Assembly: GCA_947498985.1 (NCBI GenBank)
Contig: CANMMF010000006.1
Location: 124,001-188,000 of the forward strand
Length of the DNA: 64,000 nucleotides
Direction of reading: 5' to 3'
Source: an uncultured Paracoccaceae bacterium
Lineage (GTDB): Bacteria; Pseudomonadota; Alphaproteobacteria; Rhodobacterales; Rhodobacteraceae
This document shows, in pieces, positions 26,717 to 35,450 of the stretch. The notes below the pieces were generated by a model. It was not told where the DNA came from. It ran no database searches and saw only the letters and a list, made by a program, of their open reading frames with translations. Position 1 is the stretch's first letter. Each line of letters starts with the position of its first letter. The translations under genes and the position numbers were made by a program.

Positions 26717-27991
26717 TTAGCGGTCCAGCAGGTCCTGAACTTCGGCTTCTGCGTCAGCCAGGGCGACGCCGACTTCCTTGCCGGTCAGCCAGATGGCCTG
26801 AAGCTCACGGTTCAGTACATCCTGGATGGCGCCGTAACGCTCCGACGGTGGTGTGTCGCGTGCGATGGCGGCGGTGCCGGTGTACTCGTCACGGTGCGGC
26901 AGGGCGGCGTATTCAGCGCTTTCCAGAACCGAATTCCGAACCGCCATGTGACCCGTACGCGCCCAGTCGATATTGTGGTCGTTGATGAAGGCCAAAACCT
27001 TCAGAGCAGCGGCGCGCTTGTCGCCTTCCAGTGATGCCGGGATGGCCCACATATGGCTGTCGGCCCAGGTTGCGCCAGTGTCGAACAGCGTCGGGAAATC
27101 GGCGACATGGTAGTTGTTGAGCCCCACTTCGGCTTTGGCGGCTTCCGCCGTGTAGAAATCCACAACCCAGGTCCCGTTGACCAGAATGGCCGCCTCACCG
27201 TTCAGGAAAGCCTGCTGGCTGTCGGCGTAGTTGAGCTGCGGATTGGCGAGCCCTGCATCAAAGAGCTGCGTCATCGCCGTGACCGCATTGGCCGCAGCCT
27301 CGTTGTTGATCGTCGCGGTGTCTCCATCGAAGATGTTCGCGTTCTGCTGCCACATCAGCGCAAGCACAAGGCGCACTCCGATGGGGAACTGTGCAAAGTC
27401 TGCCGCCAGATAGTCCTGACCGGTCGCGTCCTTGACCATTTGCGCATGTTCAAGAAGTTCTGCAGGCGAGGTCGGCAGGACGGGCTTGCCATCGGCAACC
27501 AGCCCCGCTTGCTCCATCAGGTCCATGTTCACGTGCCAGAGGTTGGCATAGAAATCCATCGGCACGCCATAGATGCCGCCATTGTAACTGACGGCGGCCA
27601 GCGCGTTCTCCGACCAGTCGTTCGGGTCGATGCCCGCGGCTTCGAGTTCGCCCGAGATCTCAGCCAGCGCGCCGAGGCCGGCGAATTCGGGGATCCGGTG
27701 GCGGTGCATGACATGCACATCCGGCGGCGTGCCGCCGGCATAGGACGCCTTGATCTGGTCGTAGTAGTTGCCCCAGTCGGTCGGCAGTGTGGTGATGCTG
27801 ACCCCGTCCAACTCGGCGTCGGCTGCGTTGATGATCGATTGGATGATGCAGGCCTCACCCACGCTGGCCTTGGTGTCGGTGCCTGCATCTTCGCAGGCGC
27901 CGAAGAAGCGTCCAAGCGTGATCTCCTGTGCCGATGCTCCGGTGACAACCGTGGCGGCGGCGACGGCGGCGCCTATGATGAGATGTTTCAT
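26717..27991 (-). CDS. Extracellular sugar-binding protein (ABC, CUT1 type)
   Basis: A 424-residue periplasmic binding protein. A signal peptide covers about residues 1-21 (MKHLIIGAAVAAATVVTGASAQ). The mature protein has the family pattern GGTPPDVHVMHRHR (early) and QAFLNGEAAILVNGTWV (late), typical of MalE-like binding proteins. The ATG at 27991 has GGGAGGAGAG upstream; the eight-residue extension to 28015 lacks support. It should capture an oligosaccharide for the two permeases encoded just upstream and hand it to the cytoplasmic glycosidase downstream. Confidence 0.93.
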   Translation of the reverse strand: MKHLIIGAAVAAATVVTGASAQEITLGRFFGACEDAGTDTKASVGEACIIQSIINAADAELDGVSITTLPTDWGNYYDQIKASYAGGTPPDVHVMHRHRIPEFAGLGALAEISGELEAAGIDPNDWSENALAAVSYNGGIYGVPMDFYANLWHVNMDLMEQAGLVADGKPVLPTSPAELLEHAQMVKDATGQDYLAADFAQFPIGVRLVLALMWQQNANIFDGDTATINNEAAANAVTAMTQLFDAGLANPQLNYADSQQAFLNGEAAILVNGTWVVDFYTAEAAKAEVGLNNYHVADFPTLFDTGATWADSHMWAIPASLEGDKRAAALKVLAFINDHNIDWARTGHMAVRNSVLESAEYAALPHRDEYTGTAAIARDTPPSERYGAIQDVLNRELQAIWLTGKEVGVALADAEAEVQDLLDR

Positions 27992-28027
27992 GTCTCTCCT
28001 CCCGTAATGGGGCACACGTGCCCCGGT

Positions 28028-28861
28028 TTACCCCTTGCTTCCGCCCACGGTCATGGCTTGCACCACGTACCGCTGGAAGATCAGGAACATGACGACAACC
28101 GGAAGCGAGGCGATGACGCCCGAGGCCATGACACGGCCCAGCCCTTCGGATTGCGCGAAATTCGATTGAATGCTGGCCAGCCCCAGCGTGATGGTGAAGA
28201 ACTCCTGCCGCTGCGCCGAGACAAGTGGCCAGAGGTAGTCATTCCAGGCGTAAAGAAACGTCAGGATCGCCAGCGTCATCATTGCGGGCCGTGCCAGCGG
28301 CAGCATGACGTACCAGAAGATCTGCAGCCACGTGACGCCATCCAGACGCGCGGCCTCCTCGATATCCTGCGGGATCGCCTTGAAGAACTGCATCATCAGG
28401 AAGACGCCGATGGGGACGGCCATACGCGGCAGGATCAGCGCGTGATAGCTGTTGTGCCAGCCGAAGTCGGCGAACATTGTGTAAAGCGGAATGAAGACGG
28501 CCTGCTCGGGCACCATGAGACCGATCAGACAGATGACTGTGATCGCGTTCTTGAATGGGAAGTCGAGGCGGGCCAGCGCATAGCCTGCCGTCGTCGAAAC
28601 GGCCAGCACACCCAGGGTCATACCGGCAGCGACGATCAGCGAGTTCAGGAACCACTTGGGCGTTTGCCCGAATGAGAAGAGCGCGGCGTAGTTATCTGCC
28701 GTGAAAGGGATCGGTATCAGGCCGAAAAACGTGGTTGACGTCGTGCGTGCCAGCACCTCGTTCGGCTGGAAGGACAGCGACACCATCCAGAGCGTCGGCA
28801 CCAGCCAGAGGAACGCGGGGATCGCAAGCCCGATGATCAGCCAATAGTATCCGCGGTTCAT
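28028..28861 (-). CDS. Sugar ABC transporter permease, MalG type
   Basis: A 277-residue inner-membrane protein with six hydrophobic segments. The EAA loop is IEEAARLDGVTWLQIFWYVMLPLARPA, and the C-terminus RYVVQAMTVGGSKG is the standard MalG ending. It overlaps the upstream permease stop by four bases (ATGA). Partner of the MalF-type permease. Confidence 0.95.
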   Translation of the reverse strand: MNRGYYWLIIGLAIPAFLWLVPTLWMVSLSFQPNEVLARTTSTTFFGLIPIPFTADNYAALFSFGQTPKWFLNSLIVAAGMTLGVLAVSTTAGYALARLDFPFKNAITVICLIGLMVPEQAVFIPLYTMFADFGWHNSYHALILPRMAVPIGVFLMMQFFKAIPQDIEEAARLDGVTWLQIFWYVMLPLARPAMMTLAILTFLYAWNDYLWPLVSAQRQEFFTITLGLASIQSNFAQSEGLGRVMASGVIASLPVVVMFLIFQRYVVQAMTVGGSKG

Positions 28862-29955
28862 TTCGCGTCCTCCCGCCCGACAACGAATTGCAGGATCGAA
28901 AACGCGCCCATGATCACGAACAGGAACATGGCCATGGCGCTCGCGCGACCAAGCTCGCTGTCGCGGAAAGCGGTCTGATAAATGTAGCGGACGAGAACCT
29001 GTGTCGTGTCGTTGGGTCCGCCCTGGGTCATCAAATGGGCTTGCCCGAAGACCTGGAATTGCAGGATCACCTGCAACACGATCACCAGCGTGATCGTCCG
29101 CTTCAGGTTTGGCAGCGTGATGTACCAGAACGCCTTCGGCCCCGTCGCATTGTCCAGCGCGGCGGCCTCATAGAGGTCCTTCGAGATATCCTGAAGCCCG
29201 GCCAGAAACAGGATCATCGCGATCCCAAGCGACCACCAGATCGTCGTGATGACGATGGCAGCCATGGCAAAGCGTTCGTCGGTCAACCACACGATCGGGG
29301 AACCTCCGAACGTCTCGGTGATATTCGCGATCAAGCCCTGGCGCGGCGAGAACATGATCTGCCAGATCAGCGTGACGACCGTGACCGATAGGATCTGACT
29401 GAGAAAGAACAGCGTCCGGTAAACCGTCATCGCCCTGGTTTCGCGGTTCAAGGCAGCCGCCAATAGCAGTGCCGCGATGGTCACGCCGGGCACAGTCCAG
29501 GCCACAAAGATCAGCGTGTTGCCGACCGTGGGCCAGAAACGGCGGTCGTACCAACGGCCTCCTTCGCCGGGATGGAAACCGGGTAGGACAAAGAGCAGGA
29601 CAGACGCCACGCCCAGTGCGATAGCGGTTACCTTACTCACCCGTCCCATCCGGCGAAGGAAGATCGAAGCAGCGATGCCTATGACGCCGACACCCTGTAG
29701 CGCAGGGCTGGCGAGCGCCCCCCACGTGATGTTCCGTCCCCACATCACACGCTCATAGTTGCGCAGGCCTACGTATTCCTTGGCGTCTGGATTGAAGGCA
29801 ACGGCCAGCAGGTTCCAGTCATGCAGACTGATCCAGATGCCGCGACAGAACGGGTAGACAAGGAACAGGGCATAGGTCGCCAGAAATGGCAGAAGCAGAA
29901 CGAAAGCCGCCTGCGATTGCGTCAGCCTGCGCTTGGATGTCCCTCTTGCCGCCAT
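28858..29955 (-). CDS. Sugar ABC transporter permease, MalF type, with extended periplasmic region
   Basis: A 365-residue permease; most MalF-like relatives are about 300. The extra length lies between the first hydrophobic segment (about 15-35) and the permease core, where an additional membrane segment pair and a periplasmic stretch (VLPGFHPGEGGRWYDRRF) are seen. The EAA loop reads DLYEAAALDNATGPKAFWYITLPNL. First gene of the leftward operon, starting at ATG 29955 with a G-rich ribosome site, and divergent from the LacI gene. No ATPase gene is present in the operon. Confidence 0.92.
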   Translation of the reverse strand: MAARGTSKRRLTQSQAAFVLLLPFLATYALFLVYPFCRGIWISLHDWNLLAVAFNPDAKEYVGLRNYERVMWGRNITWGALASPALQGVGVIGIAASIFLRRMGRVSKVTAIALGVASVLLFVLPGFHPGEGGRWYDRRFWPTVGNTLIFVAWTVPGVTIAALLLAAALNRETRAMTVYRTLFFLSQILSVTVVTLIWQIMFSPRQGLIANITETFGGSPIVWLTDERFAMAAIVITTIWWSLGIAMILFLAGLQDISKDLYEAAALDNATGPKAFWYITLPNLKRTITLVIVLQVILQFQVFGQAHLMTQGGPNDTTQVLVRYIYQTAFRDSELGRASAMAMFLFVIMGAFSILQFVVGREDAK

Positions 29956-29996
29956 GTCCCCCCCGAAAAGGCAATGTCATACGAATCGTGCCAGCT

Positions 29997-30016
29997 AAAT
30001 ATTATTAGCAATATTT
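29997..30016. promoter_or_regulatory. Candidate LacI operator in the divergent promoter
   Basis: AAATATT (29997-30003) and AATATTT (30010-30016) form an AT-rich inverted repeat, part of a longer partly repeated block (GCTAAATATTATTAGC, AATATTTATTAGC). It lies between the LacI gene and the transporter operon, where an autoregulating LacI protein would bind. It lacks the central CG of classical LacI sites, so it may instead be promoter sequence. Confidence 0.5.
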
Positions 30017-30048
30017 ATTAGCATGCGGCAAGTGTGTATGATCACCTC

Positions 30049-31074
30049 ATGAATAAGGACCTCAAACCCGCCCCTGCTCGTGTCACGATGAAAGACATCG
30101 CGCTTGCAGCCGGGGTTTCGCAATCCACGGTTTCGTTCGTTCTGAACGGACACGCGGACATGCGGATCAGCGAAGAGACCCGCAAGCGCGTGATGGACGC
30201 AGTTGCGCATCTTGGCTATCGGCCACGTGGCGCCGGCAGACCGCCCAAGGACGCAGGCGTTCGGGTGATCGGTCTGATGTTCGATGAGGTCGCCACCAGT
30301 CCTTTTGCAGCGATCTCTATCGAGGGCGTTCAGGAGGAGGCCTGGAAGCAGAACGTCATCGTCGAGACCGTAATGACCGGCGGCGATAAGGACTACGAAA
30401 CGGCCGTCCTGCGGAAATGGGCCGCCGACCGGGTCGAGGGGGTTGTCTATGGCTCAATCCTTACCAGGAGAGTTTCGCCACCCGACGCGCTCGCCAAACA
30501 CAAAGCCGTTCTTCTTAACTGCTACGATCCCGAGAGCCGGTTTCCATCAGTGGTACCTGCGGAACGCCGTGGCGGCGAAGCTGCCGCCCGCATGTTGATC
30601 GAGGCCGGGCACCGGAGGATCGCCTTCATTACGGGTGAAAACTGGATGGAGGCTTCGGACCAGCGTCTGGAGGGATACGAACGTGCACTGCGCGCTGCAG
30701 ACATTCCGATCGACCCCAACCTGATCGTGCAGGGCAACTTCCTTCCCAGCGGCGGACGAACGGCCACGCTGCGTCTGCTGGACGGCCCGGTGCGTCCCGA
30801 CGTGATCTTCTGCGCAAACGACCTGATGGCCGTCGGTTGTTACGAGGCGTTGAAAGAGCGTGGCGAAACTGTCGGCGGTTCGATCTGCGTCATGGGCTAT
30901 GACGACCAGGAGATCGCGCAACATTTGTCCCCGGCACTCTCGACCGTACTACTGCCGCATCGCGAAATGGGAAACTGGTGCGCGCAGGCGATACTGACTG
31001 AAGGTCAGCATCAGGCTACTCAAGAGCGGATGGAATGCCCCGTGATTGCACGGCAATCGCACTCAAGGACGTAG
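30049..31074 (+). CDS. LacI-family transcriptional regulator
   Basis: A 341-residue repressor. The N-terminal HTH is VTMKDIALAAGVSQSTVSFVLNG (about 12-34) with the hinge RVMDAVAHLGYRPRGAGRP, followed by a periplasmic-binding-like sensor domain (CANDLMAVGCYEALKERG, VMGYDDQEIAQHL). ATG 30049 is preferred to a GTG five codons upstream. It is divergent from the sugar transporter and glycosidase operon and almost certainly controls it in response to the imported sugar. Confidence 0.93.
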   Translation: MNKDLKPAPARVTMKDIALAAGVSQSTVSFVLNGHADMRISEETRKRVMDAVAHLGYRPRGAGRPPKDAGVRVIGLMFDEVATSPFAAISIEGVQEEAWKQNVIVETVMTGGDKDYETAVLRKWAADRVEGVVYGSILTRRVSPPDALAKHKAVLLNCYDPESRFPSVVPAERRGGEAAARMLIEAGHRRIAFITGENWMEASDQRLEGYERALRAADIPIDPNLIVQGNFLPSGGRTATLRLLDGPVRPDVIFCANDLMAVGCYEALKERGETVGGSICVMGYDDQEIAQHLSPALSTVLLPHREMGNWCAQAILTEGQHQATQERMECPVIARQSHSRT

Positions 31075-31139
31075 TTGCGCGGCGGCGAACATCAGACCAG
31101 GCGCAGCGTTTTTGGATGCGCTCATGGTTTCAGTGCTCA

Positions 31140-31222
31140 CGACCCAAGGTGCGGCTCTACTCGACCGCCGAACTCGTCAACGCATTGGAGCAGGAAAATC
31201 CCCCTCGATTCAGGTTTTGAGC
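31140..31222 (+). mobile_element. Possible IS21 istB remnant
   Basis: A short frame reading VRLYSTAELVNALEQEN (31149-31200) resembles the segment of IS21-type IstB ATPases that precedes the Walker B region. It is followed by unrelated sequence and a TGA. Only this scrap is visible, so the assignment rests on one short motif. Confidence 0.45.
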
Positions 31223-31279
31223 CGGACGCTAAAAGTGCGGGTCAAAATCTCGGTGGAGCAAAGGAACAGATAACACCGA

Positions 31280-31497
31280 AACAGCAAGACCAAGGAGATG
31301 ATGGCGCACAGTCAGCCCGCCAACCAAGACACCCCGTCGAATGTCCGGGACACAACGTTGTCCACGAACCTGTATGGGACTGGGTCTGCGGAAACCATCA
31401 GGGCCAGCGGCCACATGTGCCGCGCAAACAGGCCGGACACATGTCTGCTTCTGACCAGTGCGAACTCATTCAAATGCGTCTTGCTATGCAGGAGCAA
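31280..31497 (+). repeat. IS110-linked direct repeat, copy B
   Basis: Second copy of the 25321-25537 segment in the same orientation, about 5.96 kb away, without the transposase. The two copies bracket the glycosidase/ABC/LacI module, an arrangement like a decayed composite transposon. Confidence 0.8.
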
Positions 31498-31586
31498 TCC
31501 ATACAGGACATTCGCCGCTCATGCGAAATCAACTTTGGTTGCGCCACGTCCAAGCAGGCAGTTCCGAGCCTCACGTCGGGCAAAAC

Positions 31587-32489
31587 TCAGTCTGCGAACT
31601 GGCTGGCCGCGTCCGCGAGGTCTGAAACTGCTTGGCGATAGGCAGTGAAGAGACTGTCTGGAGTGCCTTGGCCGGCCCACGTCTCAAATACGATGCTTTT
31701 CAGCCCAAGAGCATCTGCAAGCTCTATGGCTTCCCGAGGCGGTTGTGCCTCCCAGATCAGGATGCCCGCGTCCAGTTCAGTCGAGAGCCGTTCCAGATCC
31801 GCAAGGTCGTCTTCGCCCGGCATGGCACCTGCATCCCATTCGAGTGAGGCAATGGACAAGGAGTAGCGCCGGGCAAAGTACTGATACCGGGGGTGCGTCG
31901 CAATCATTGCAACGCCGTCCATGCCGCTCAGGGCATCCTGGGCCATCGCGTCCAATGCGGTCAGGTCAGAGCGCAATTCAGCAAGCCTTGCCTCAACAAT
32001 CCCCTCAATCGCCAGATCGCGTACAATGACAGCGGCAGCGATGGCCTCCGCCTGCGCGATCGCCAGCATGGGGTCGAGCCATGTGTAGGAGGCGATGCCT
32101 TCGTGCGAATGCTCCCCCCCATCCCCATGACTATGTGTGATGCTTTCGGTGACGATGAACCGGTCTTCTATCGCAGCAGATGTGTTCACTACCCGAGACC
32201 GCGGCAGCGACACCCGGTCGATCCAGGTTGCAAAGCCAGCGCCGTTCAGAAGGATCAGATCGGCGGACTGGATCATGCTGATATCGGCAATCGACGGACG
32301 CCAGAAGGACGGGTCGACGCCTTCAGGCACAGGGAAGACGACCTCTGCCGCGTCCCCCAGAAGGCGCTCGGCGAAGTCGTGCAGCGCCTGGTTGACCGCG
32401 ACGACGCGTGGGCGGTCCTGCGCAAACGCCGTAGTCCCCGAAAGCGCGATCACCACAAACGCGAGAAAACCGTTCAGTACGCGCACCAC
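31587..32489 (-). CDS. Metal-binding periplasmic protein, ZnuA/TroA type
   Basis: A 300-residue exported protein with a signal peptide (hydrophobic to about residue 25, ending TAFAQ) and the cluster A-I metal-binding fold. A histidine-rich acidic loop (THSHGDGGEHSHEG, about 140) is like that of zinc-specific ZnuA. Other histidines suited to metal ligation occur in IATHPRYQYFARRY. The GTG at 32489 with GGGAGC upstream is the start, two bases after the preceding stop; the longer frame to 32738 is inside the upstream genes. It should bind Zn2+ or a similar ion. No ZnuBC-type permease is nearby; the adjacent ABC pair is MacB/LolD-like instead. Confidence 0.85.
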   Translation of the reverse strand: MVRVLNGFLAFVVIALSGTTAFAQDRPRVVAVNQALHDFAERLLGDAAEVVFPVPEGVDPSFWRPSIADISMIQSADLILLNGAGFATWIDRVSLPRSRVVNTSAAIEDRFIVTESITHSHGDGGEHSHEGIASYTWLDPMLAIAQAEAIAAAVIVRDLAIEGIVEARLAELRSDLTALDAMAQDALSGMDGVAMIATHPRYQYFARRYSLSIASLEWDAGAMPGEDDLADLERLSTELDAGILIWEAQPPREAIELADALGLKSIVFETWAGQGTPDSLFTAYRQAVSDLADAASQFAD

Positions 32490-32491
32490 GT

Positions 32492-32827
32492 TCAGCTCCC
32501 GCAGTTCCGCGCGATGTCTTCGGGCGTCACGATCCAGTAGTTGTCGTGACTGCCCGTATCGACCTCGATCAGCAAGCCGCCGGAATGATCGACGCTCTCG
32601 AGCGGCACGAGGGCGGTGCCATCGCTTTCGAGTTGCAGTGTCGTCAGCAGATTGTTCTCGCCATCGAGGACACGGACATCGCCCTGTTGGGTCACGCGCC
32701 CGCTGGAAAACTTCGCCTCGACCGTGACAGCTTCGCAATCGACCGAGGCAAAGACCACAAGCTGATGCGCCGCCGCCCCGAATGGAGCGGCGATCGCAAG
32801 GCTTGAGAGGGCAATGGCCCGGATCAC
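32492..32827 (-). CDS. Small exported protein in metal operon (NikL-like?)
   Basis: A 111-residue protein with a signal peptide ending AAAHQ and a single beta-rich domain (VVFASVDCEAVTVEAKFSSGRVTQQGDVRVLDGENN). The mature N-terminal histidine, VFASV..V.V.A.FS.G pattern and a C-terminal cysteine resemble the small periplasmic partners of DUF4198/NikK proteins in nickel and cobalt uptake systems. The GTG start overlaps the DUF4198 stop by four bases. The two cysteines could form a disulphide. Family assignment is tentative. Confidence 0.65.
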   Translation of the reverse strand: MIRAIALSSLAIAAPFGAAAHQLVVFASVDCEAVTVEAKFSSGRVTQQGDVRVLDGENNLLTTLQLESDGTALVPLESVDHSGGLLIEVDTGSHDNYWIVTPEDIARNCGS

Positions 32828-33600
32828 TGACCCGTCCACTCTTCGAAGTGGACCCAGATCACAGCGCCAAGCTCGACGGCCTTTTCCTCGCCGGATCCTT
32901 CTTCGGTGATCCTGTAATCTGCCGTGTTGAGCGCGGCAAAGCCCCACCAGCCAGCGGCAGGGGGCGCGTAGGTGAAGACGCCGTCAGCGTCAGCCTTGAC
33001 GGTTTGCGTGATCATCAGCTCGTCCGGTGCGGTAGCGGCGAGACCTTCATTGAAGAACTCGACCTCAACCTCGGCGTAGGGAACCGGCTCTCCGTCGAGC
33101 TTGATGATGCCCTGAAACACATTGTGCTCCCACAGCCCGAAGGGCTTGGTCAGCGGTACCACTTCGGTCTTGAGGCCCAGTTCCGTATCCCAACCCTCGT
33201 CATCGCCGTAAGCGGTCACATAGGTCTTCGTGTAGTGAATGATGAAGGCGTCTTCGGCGGGTTCCCAATAGGGCTGCGGCTCCATCGCGAAGATGTAGGT
33301 GCCCGGGCGCTCCAGCGGGTAGTCGAGCGTATAGCCCTGCTCTTCCATCACCGTGGCGCTCTGCAAGCTGCCAAGCAGGTCCGTCGTCGTGCCCTCATGG
33401 GTCACGGAGAACGACACCGGCGTCTCAAGGATCATCCCATCCATCTCGAACGGATGCGAAAACGACATGGTCAGCGCCACGCTGCGTCCGTCTTCCTGGC
33501 TGACCATTGCATCGTTGGGGATGATCATTCCGTAATGCGCCAGCGCGGGCGTGGCAGCGATAAGGGTTGCGAGCGATGCGGTGAGAAAATGTCGTTTCAT
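32824..33600 (-). CDS. DUF4198-family periplasmic protein
   Basis: A 258-residue exported protein with a signal peptide ending ATPALA and the mature start HYGMIIP, a terminal His that is common in DUF4198/NikK-like metal-handling proteins. It has a TYIFAMEPQPYWEPAEDAFIIHYTKTYV segment, then a carboxypeptidase-regulatory-like repeat (GEPVPYAEVEVEFFNE...TVKADADGVFTYAPPAAGWWGFAAL), the usual architecture of the family. It is encoded 15 bases after the FtsX-like permease and overlaps the next small gene. Likely captures or buffers a transition metal. Confidence 0.82.
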   Translation of the reverse strand: MKRHFLTASLATLIAATPALAHYGMIIPNDAMVSQEDGRSVALTMSFSHPFEMDGMILETPVSFSVTHEGTTTDLLGSLQSATVMEEQGYTLDYPLERPGTYIFAMEPQPYWEPAEDAFIIHYTKTYVTAYGDDEGWDTELGLKTEVVPLTKPFGLWEHNVFQGIIKLDGEPVPYAEVEVEFFNEGLAATAPDELMITQTVKADADGVFTYAPPAAGWWGFAALNTADYRITEEGSGEEKAVELGAVIWVHFEEWTGQ

Positions 33601-33615
33601 GGAACCTCCTGTTGA

Positions 33616-34785
33616 TCATGCGCCAAGGGCGAGCAGCCAGCCTACCCAGCTTTCCGCGTTGCGCGACACGATGGCTGCCCCGATGGCTGCAATACTTCCT
33701 GCGATTAACAATAGCGTAATGGTTTCCGCCGCCAAGAGACGCAGGACCATACCTTTCTGAGCGCCCAATTTTACGGCGGTGGCTATTTCGCGGGCACGTA
33801 GGCGATAGCTCAGGAAAACGGCCAGCCCGACGGCCGCGAACGCGGCGACCGCAATAATCGCCGTCACGACATCGAGCAGCGATTTGATGCGGAAGATGCG
33901 GTCGACCAGCCCCTGGATCACGCCAGCAGGCTCAATCAACTGCGTTGGGAGTTCGCTGTCCAGGTAACGGCCCTTCAGGATGGTGCTGGACCGTGTGTCG
34001 TTCGGCACGACGATGACGGCCGAGGCTGGAAAGTCGTCCTGGCTGCCGTGGAAGTGAAAGCTGTCGATGTTGTCGTCGGTGATCCGCTGGTACTGCACCA
34101 CCGCAGCATTGGCCAGAGCAGCCGTTCCGGCGGCGACATCGGCTGCGGTGACGACATCTTCGTGACCATGACCGATCCCCTGAATGACCCAGGCTGTCTT
34201 GATGTCCACGAAGATCGCTTGATCGTCTGGCGTGTTGGTCGGTTCAAGAACGCCGACAATGGGCATCTCCAAAGGGTAAACGCCGTCGAGGTCGAAGAGA
34301 TTCTCGGGCGCGGAAACGAGCGTGTCGCCAACACGCTTGCCCAATGCGGCGGCCACATCCGAACCAATGACCGCGTCTCCGAGGATTGAAAGACCGCGAC
34401 CGCTTGCAGGCGTCAAATCTCGGAAATCGAAGTAGTCGAGCGTTGTGCCGACGATCCGGAAGCCACCGGACGAGAAGGCTGTGTGCACCGGGATTGGAAC
34501 GCCAAGGCCGCTGTCCCAAACGCTTTCCACCTCGCGCATCGCGACCGGGTCGGGGCGTTCTTCCGAAAAGTAGAGTGCCGCCATCGTCAGATCGAGTTGC
34601 GATCCGCGGCTGCCGAGCAAGAGCGGTGTTGCCTCACCACGCGCAACCAATGCTCGCTCGCTGGTCGACAACAGCGTCTGTGTCGCGACCGGCACGAACA
34701 TGATGAGCGCAGCCACGAGCACCAGCACAAGGCTGCGTGCCCAGTGATAGCGAAGATAGGAAAAGGCGAGAAAGAGCGCGTTCAC
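33616..34785 (-). CDS. ABC transporter permease, FtsX/MacB type
   Basis: A 389-residue inner-membrane protein with one N-terminal transmembrane segment (about 18-38), a large periplasmic domain and three C-terminal segments, the MacB/LolC/FtsX topology. The periplasmic domain carries clustered histidines (GIGHGHED about 205, DSFHFHGSQDD about 243) that could contact metal. The ATG overlaps the ATPase stop by four bases. FtsX-type permeases are not channels but mechanotransmitters, so in this operon it probably works on the periplasmic metal proteins rather than moving the ion directly (inference). Confidence 0.88.
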   Translation of the reverse strand: MNALFLAFSYLRYHWARSLVLVLVAALIMFVPVATQTLLSTSERALVARGEATPLLLGSRGSQLDLTMAALYFSEERPDPVAMREVESVWDSGLGVPIPVHTAFSSGGFRIVGTTLDYFDFRDLTPASGRGLSILGDAVIGSDVAAALGKRVGDTLVSAPENLFDLDGVYPLEMPIVGVLEPTNTPDDQAIFVDIKTAWVIQGIGHGHEDVVTAADVAAGTAALANAAVVQYQRITDDNIDSFHFHGSQDDFPASAVIVVPNDTRSSTILKGRYLDSELPTQLIEPAGVIQGLVDRIFRIKSLLDVVTAIIAVAAFAAVGLAVFLSYRLRAREIATAVKLGAQKGMVLRLLAAETITLLLIAGSIAAIGAAIVSRNAESWVGWLLALGA

Positions 34786-35450
34786 GCCGTTGCCCCCTCG
34801 CGAAACTGCGCAAAATCCAGAACGCGCTCGAAACGCGGCAGCAGCTCATGATCATGGGTGACGGCAAGCACGGCGGCACCCGCCTCTGTCGCCTGCTCGA
34901 ACAAAAGATCGAGGATCCGCGCCTTGCTATCCGGGTCCAGATTGCCGGTCGCTTCATCCGAGAGGATCAGCTTTGGCTGCGTGACCAATGCCCGGCAGAT
35001 CGCCACCCGCTGCTGTTCGCCCTGGCTCAAGCCGCCGGGATGCCGGTCCAGTTTGTCGCCGATGCCACAGGCCGAGGCCAACCGCTCGGCACGGTCCCGC
35101 GCTGCATCGTCCAGAACCAACGCGGGCGTGATCCGGTAAGGATAGAAAATGTTCTGTCGCGCCGAAAGGTAATCAAGCAGCGCAAAATCCTGGAACACAA
35201 ACCCGATGCGGCTTGCGCGAAAGCGGCGGCGTGCGGCATCCGACAAACCGGACACTTCGGTTCCGGCCACGTCGATGCGCCCGTCATCCGGTCTCAGAAT
35301 ACCCGCGATCAGATTGAGGAGCGTCGTCTTCCCGCTGCCGCTCGGGCCAACCACGGCCACCCGCTCGCCATCGTCGAGGGAAAACTCAGGCACCCGCAGC
35401 CGGAACCCGTCGGCCCCGTAGCCGAAGGTGAGATTCTCAACCCGGACCAT
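34782..35450 (-). CDS. ABC transporter ATP-binding protein, LolD/MacB type
   Basis: A 222-residue ATPase with Walker A GPSGSGKTT (about 35-43), Q-loop FVFQDFALLDY, signature LSQGEQQRV and Walker B LILSDEATGNLD, the standard pattern of the LolD/MacB/FtsE branch. LSQG replaces LSGG. It shares one base with the upstream stop (TGATG) and overlaps the permease start. It energises the FtsX-like partner. Confidence 0.93.
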   Translation of the reverse strand: MVRVENLTFGYGADGFRLRVPEFSLDDGERVAVVGPSGSGKTTLLNLIAGILRPDDGRIDVAGTEVSGLSDAARRRFRASRIGFVFQDFALLDYLSARQNIFYPYRITPALVLDDAARDRAERLASACGIGDKLDRHPGGLSQGEQQRVAICRALVTQPKLILSDEATGNLDPDSKARILDLLFEQATEAGAAVLAVTHDHELLPRFERVLDFAQFREGATA

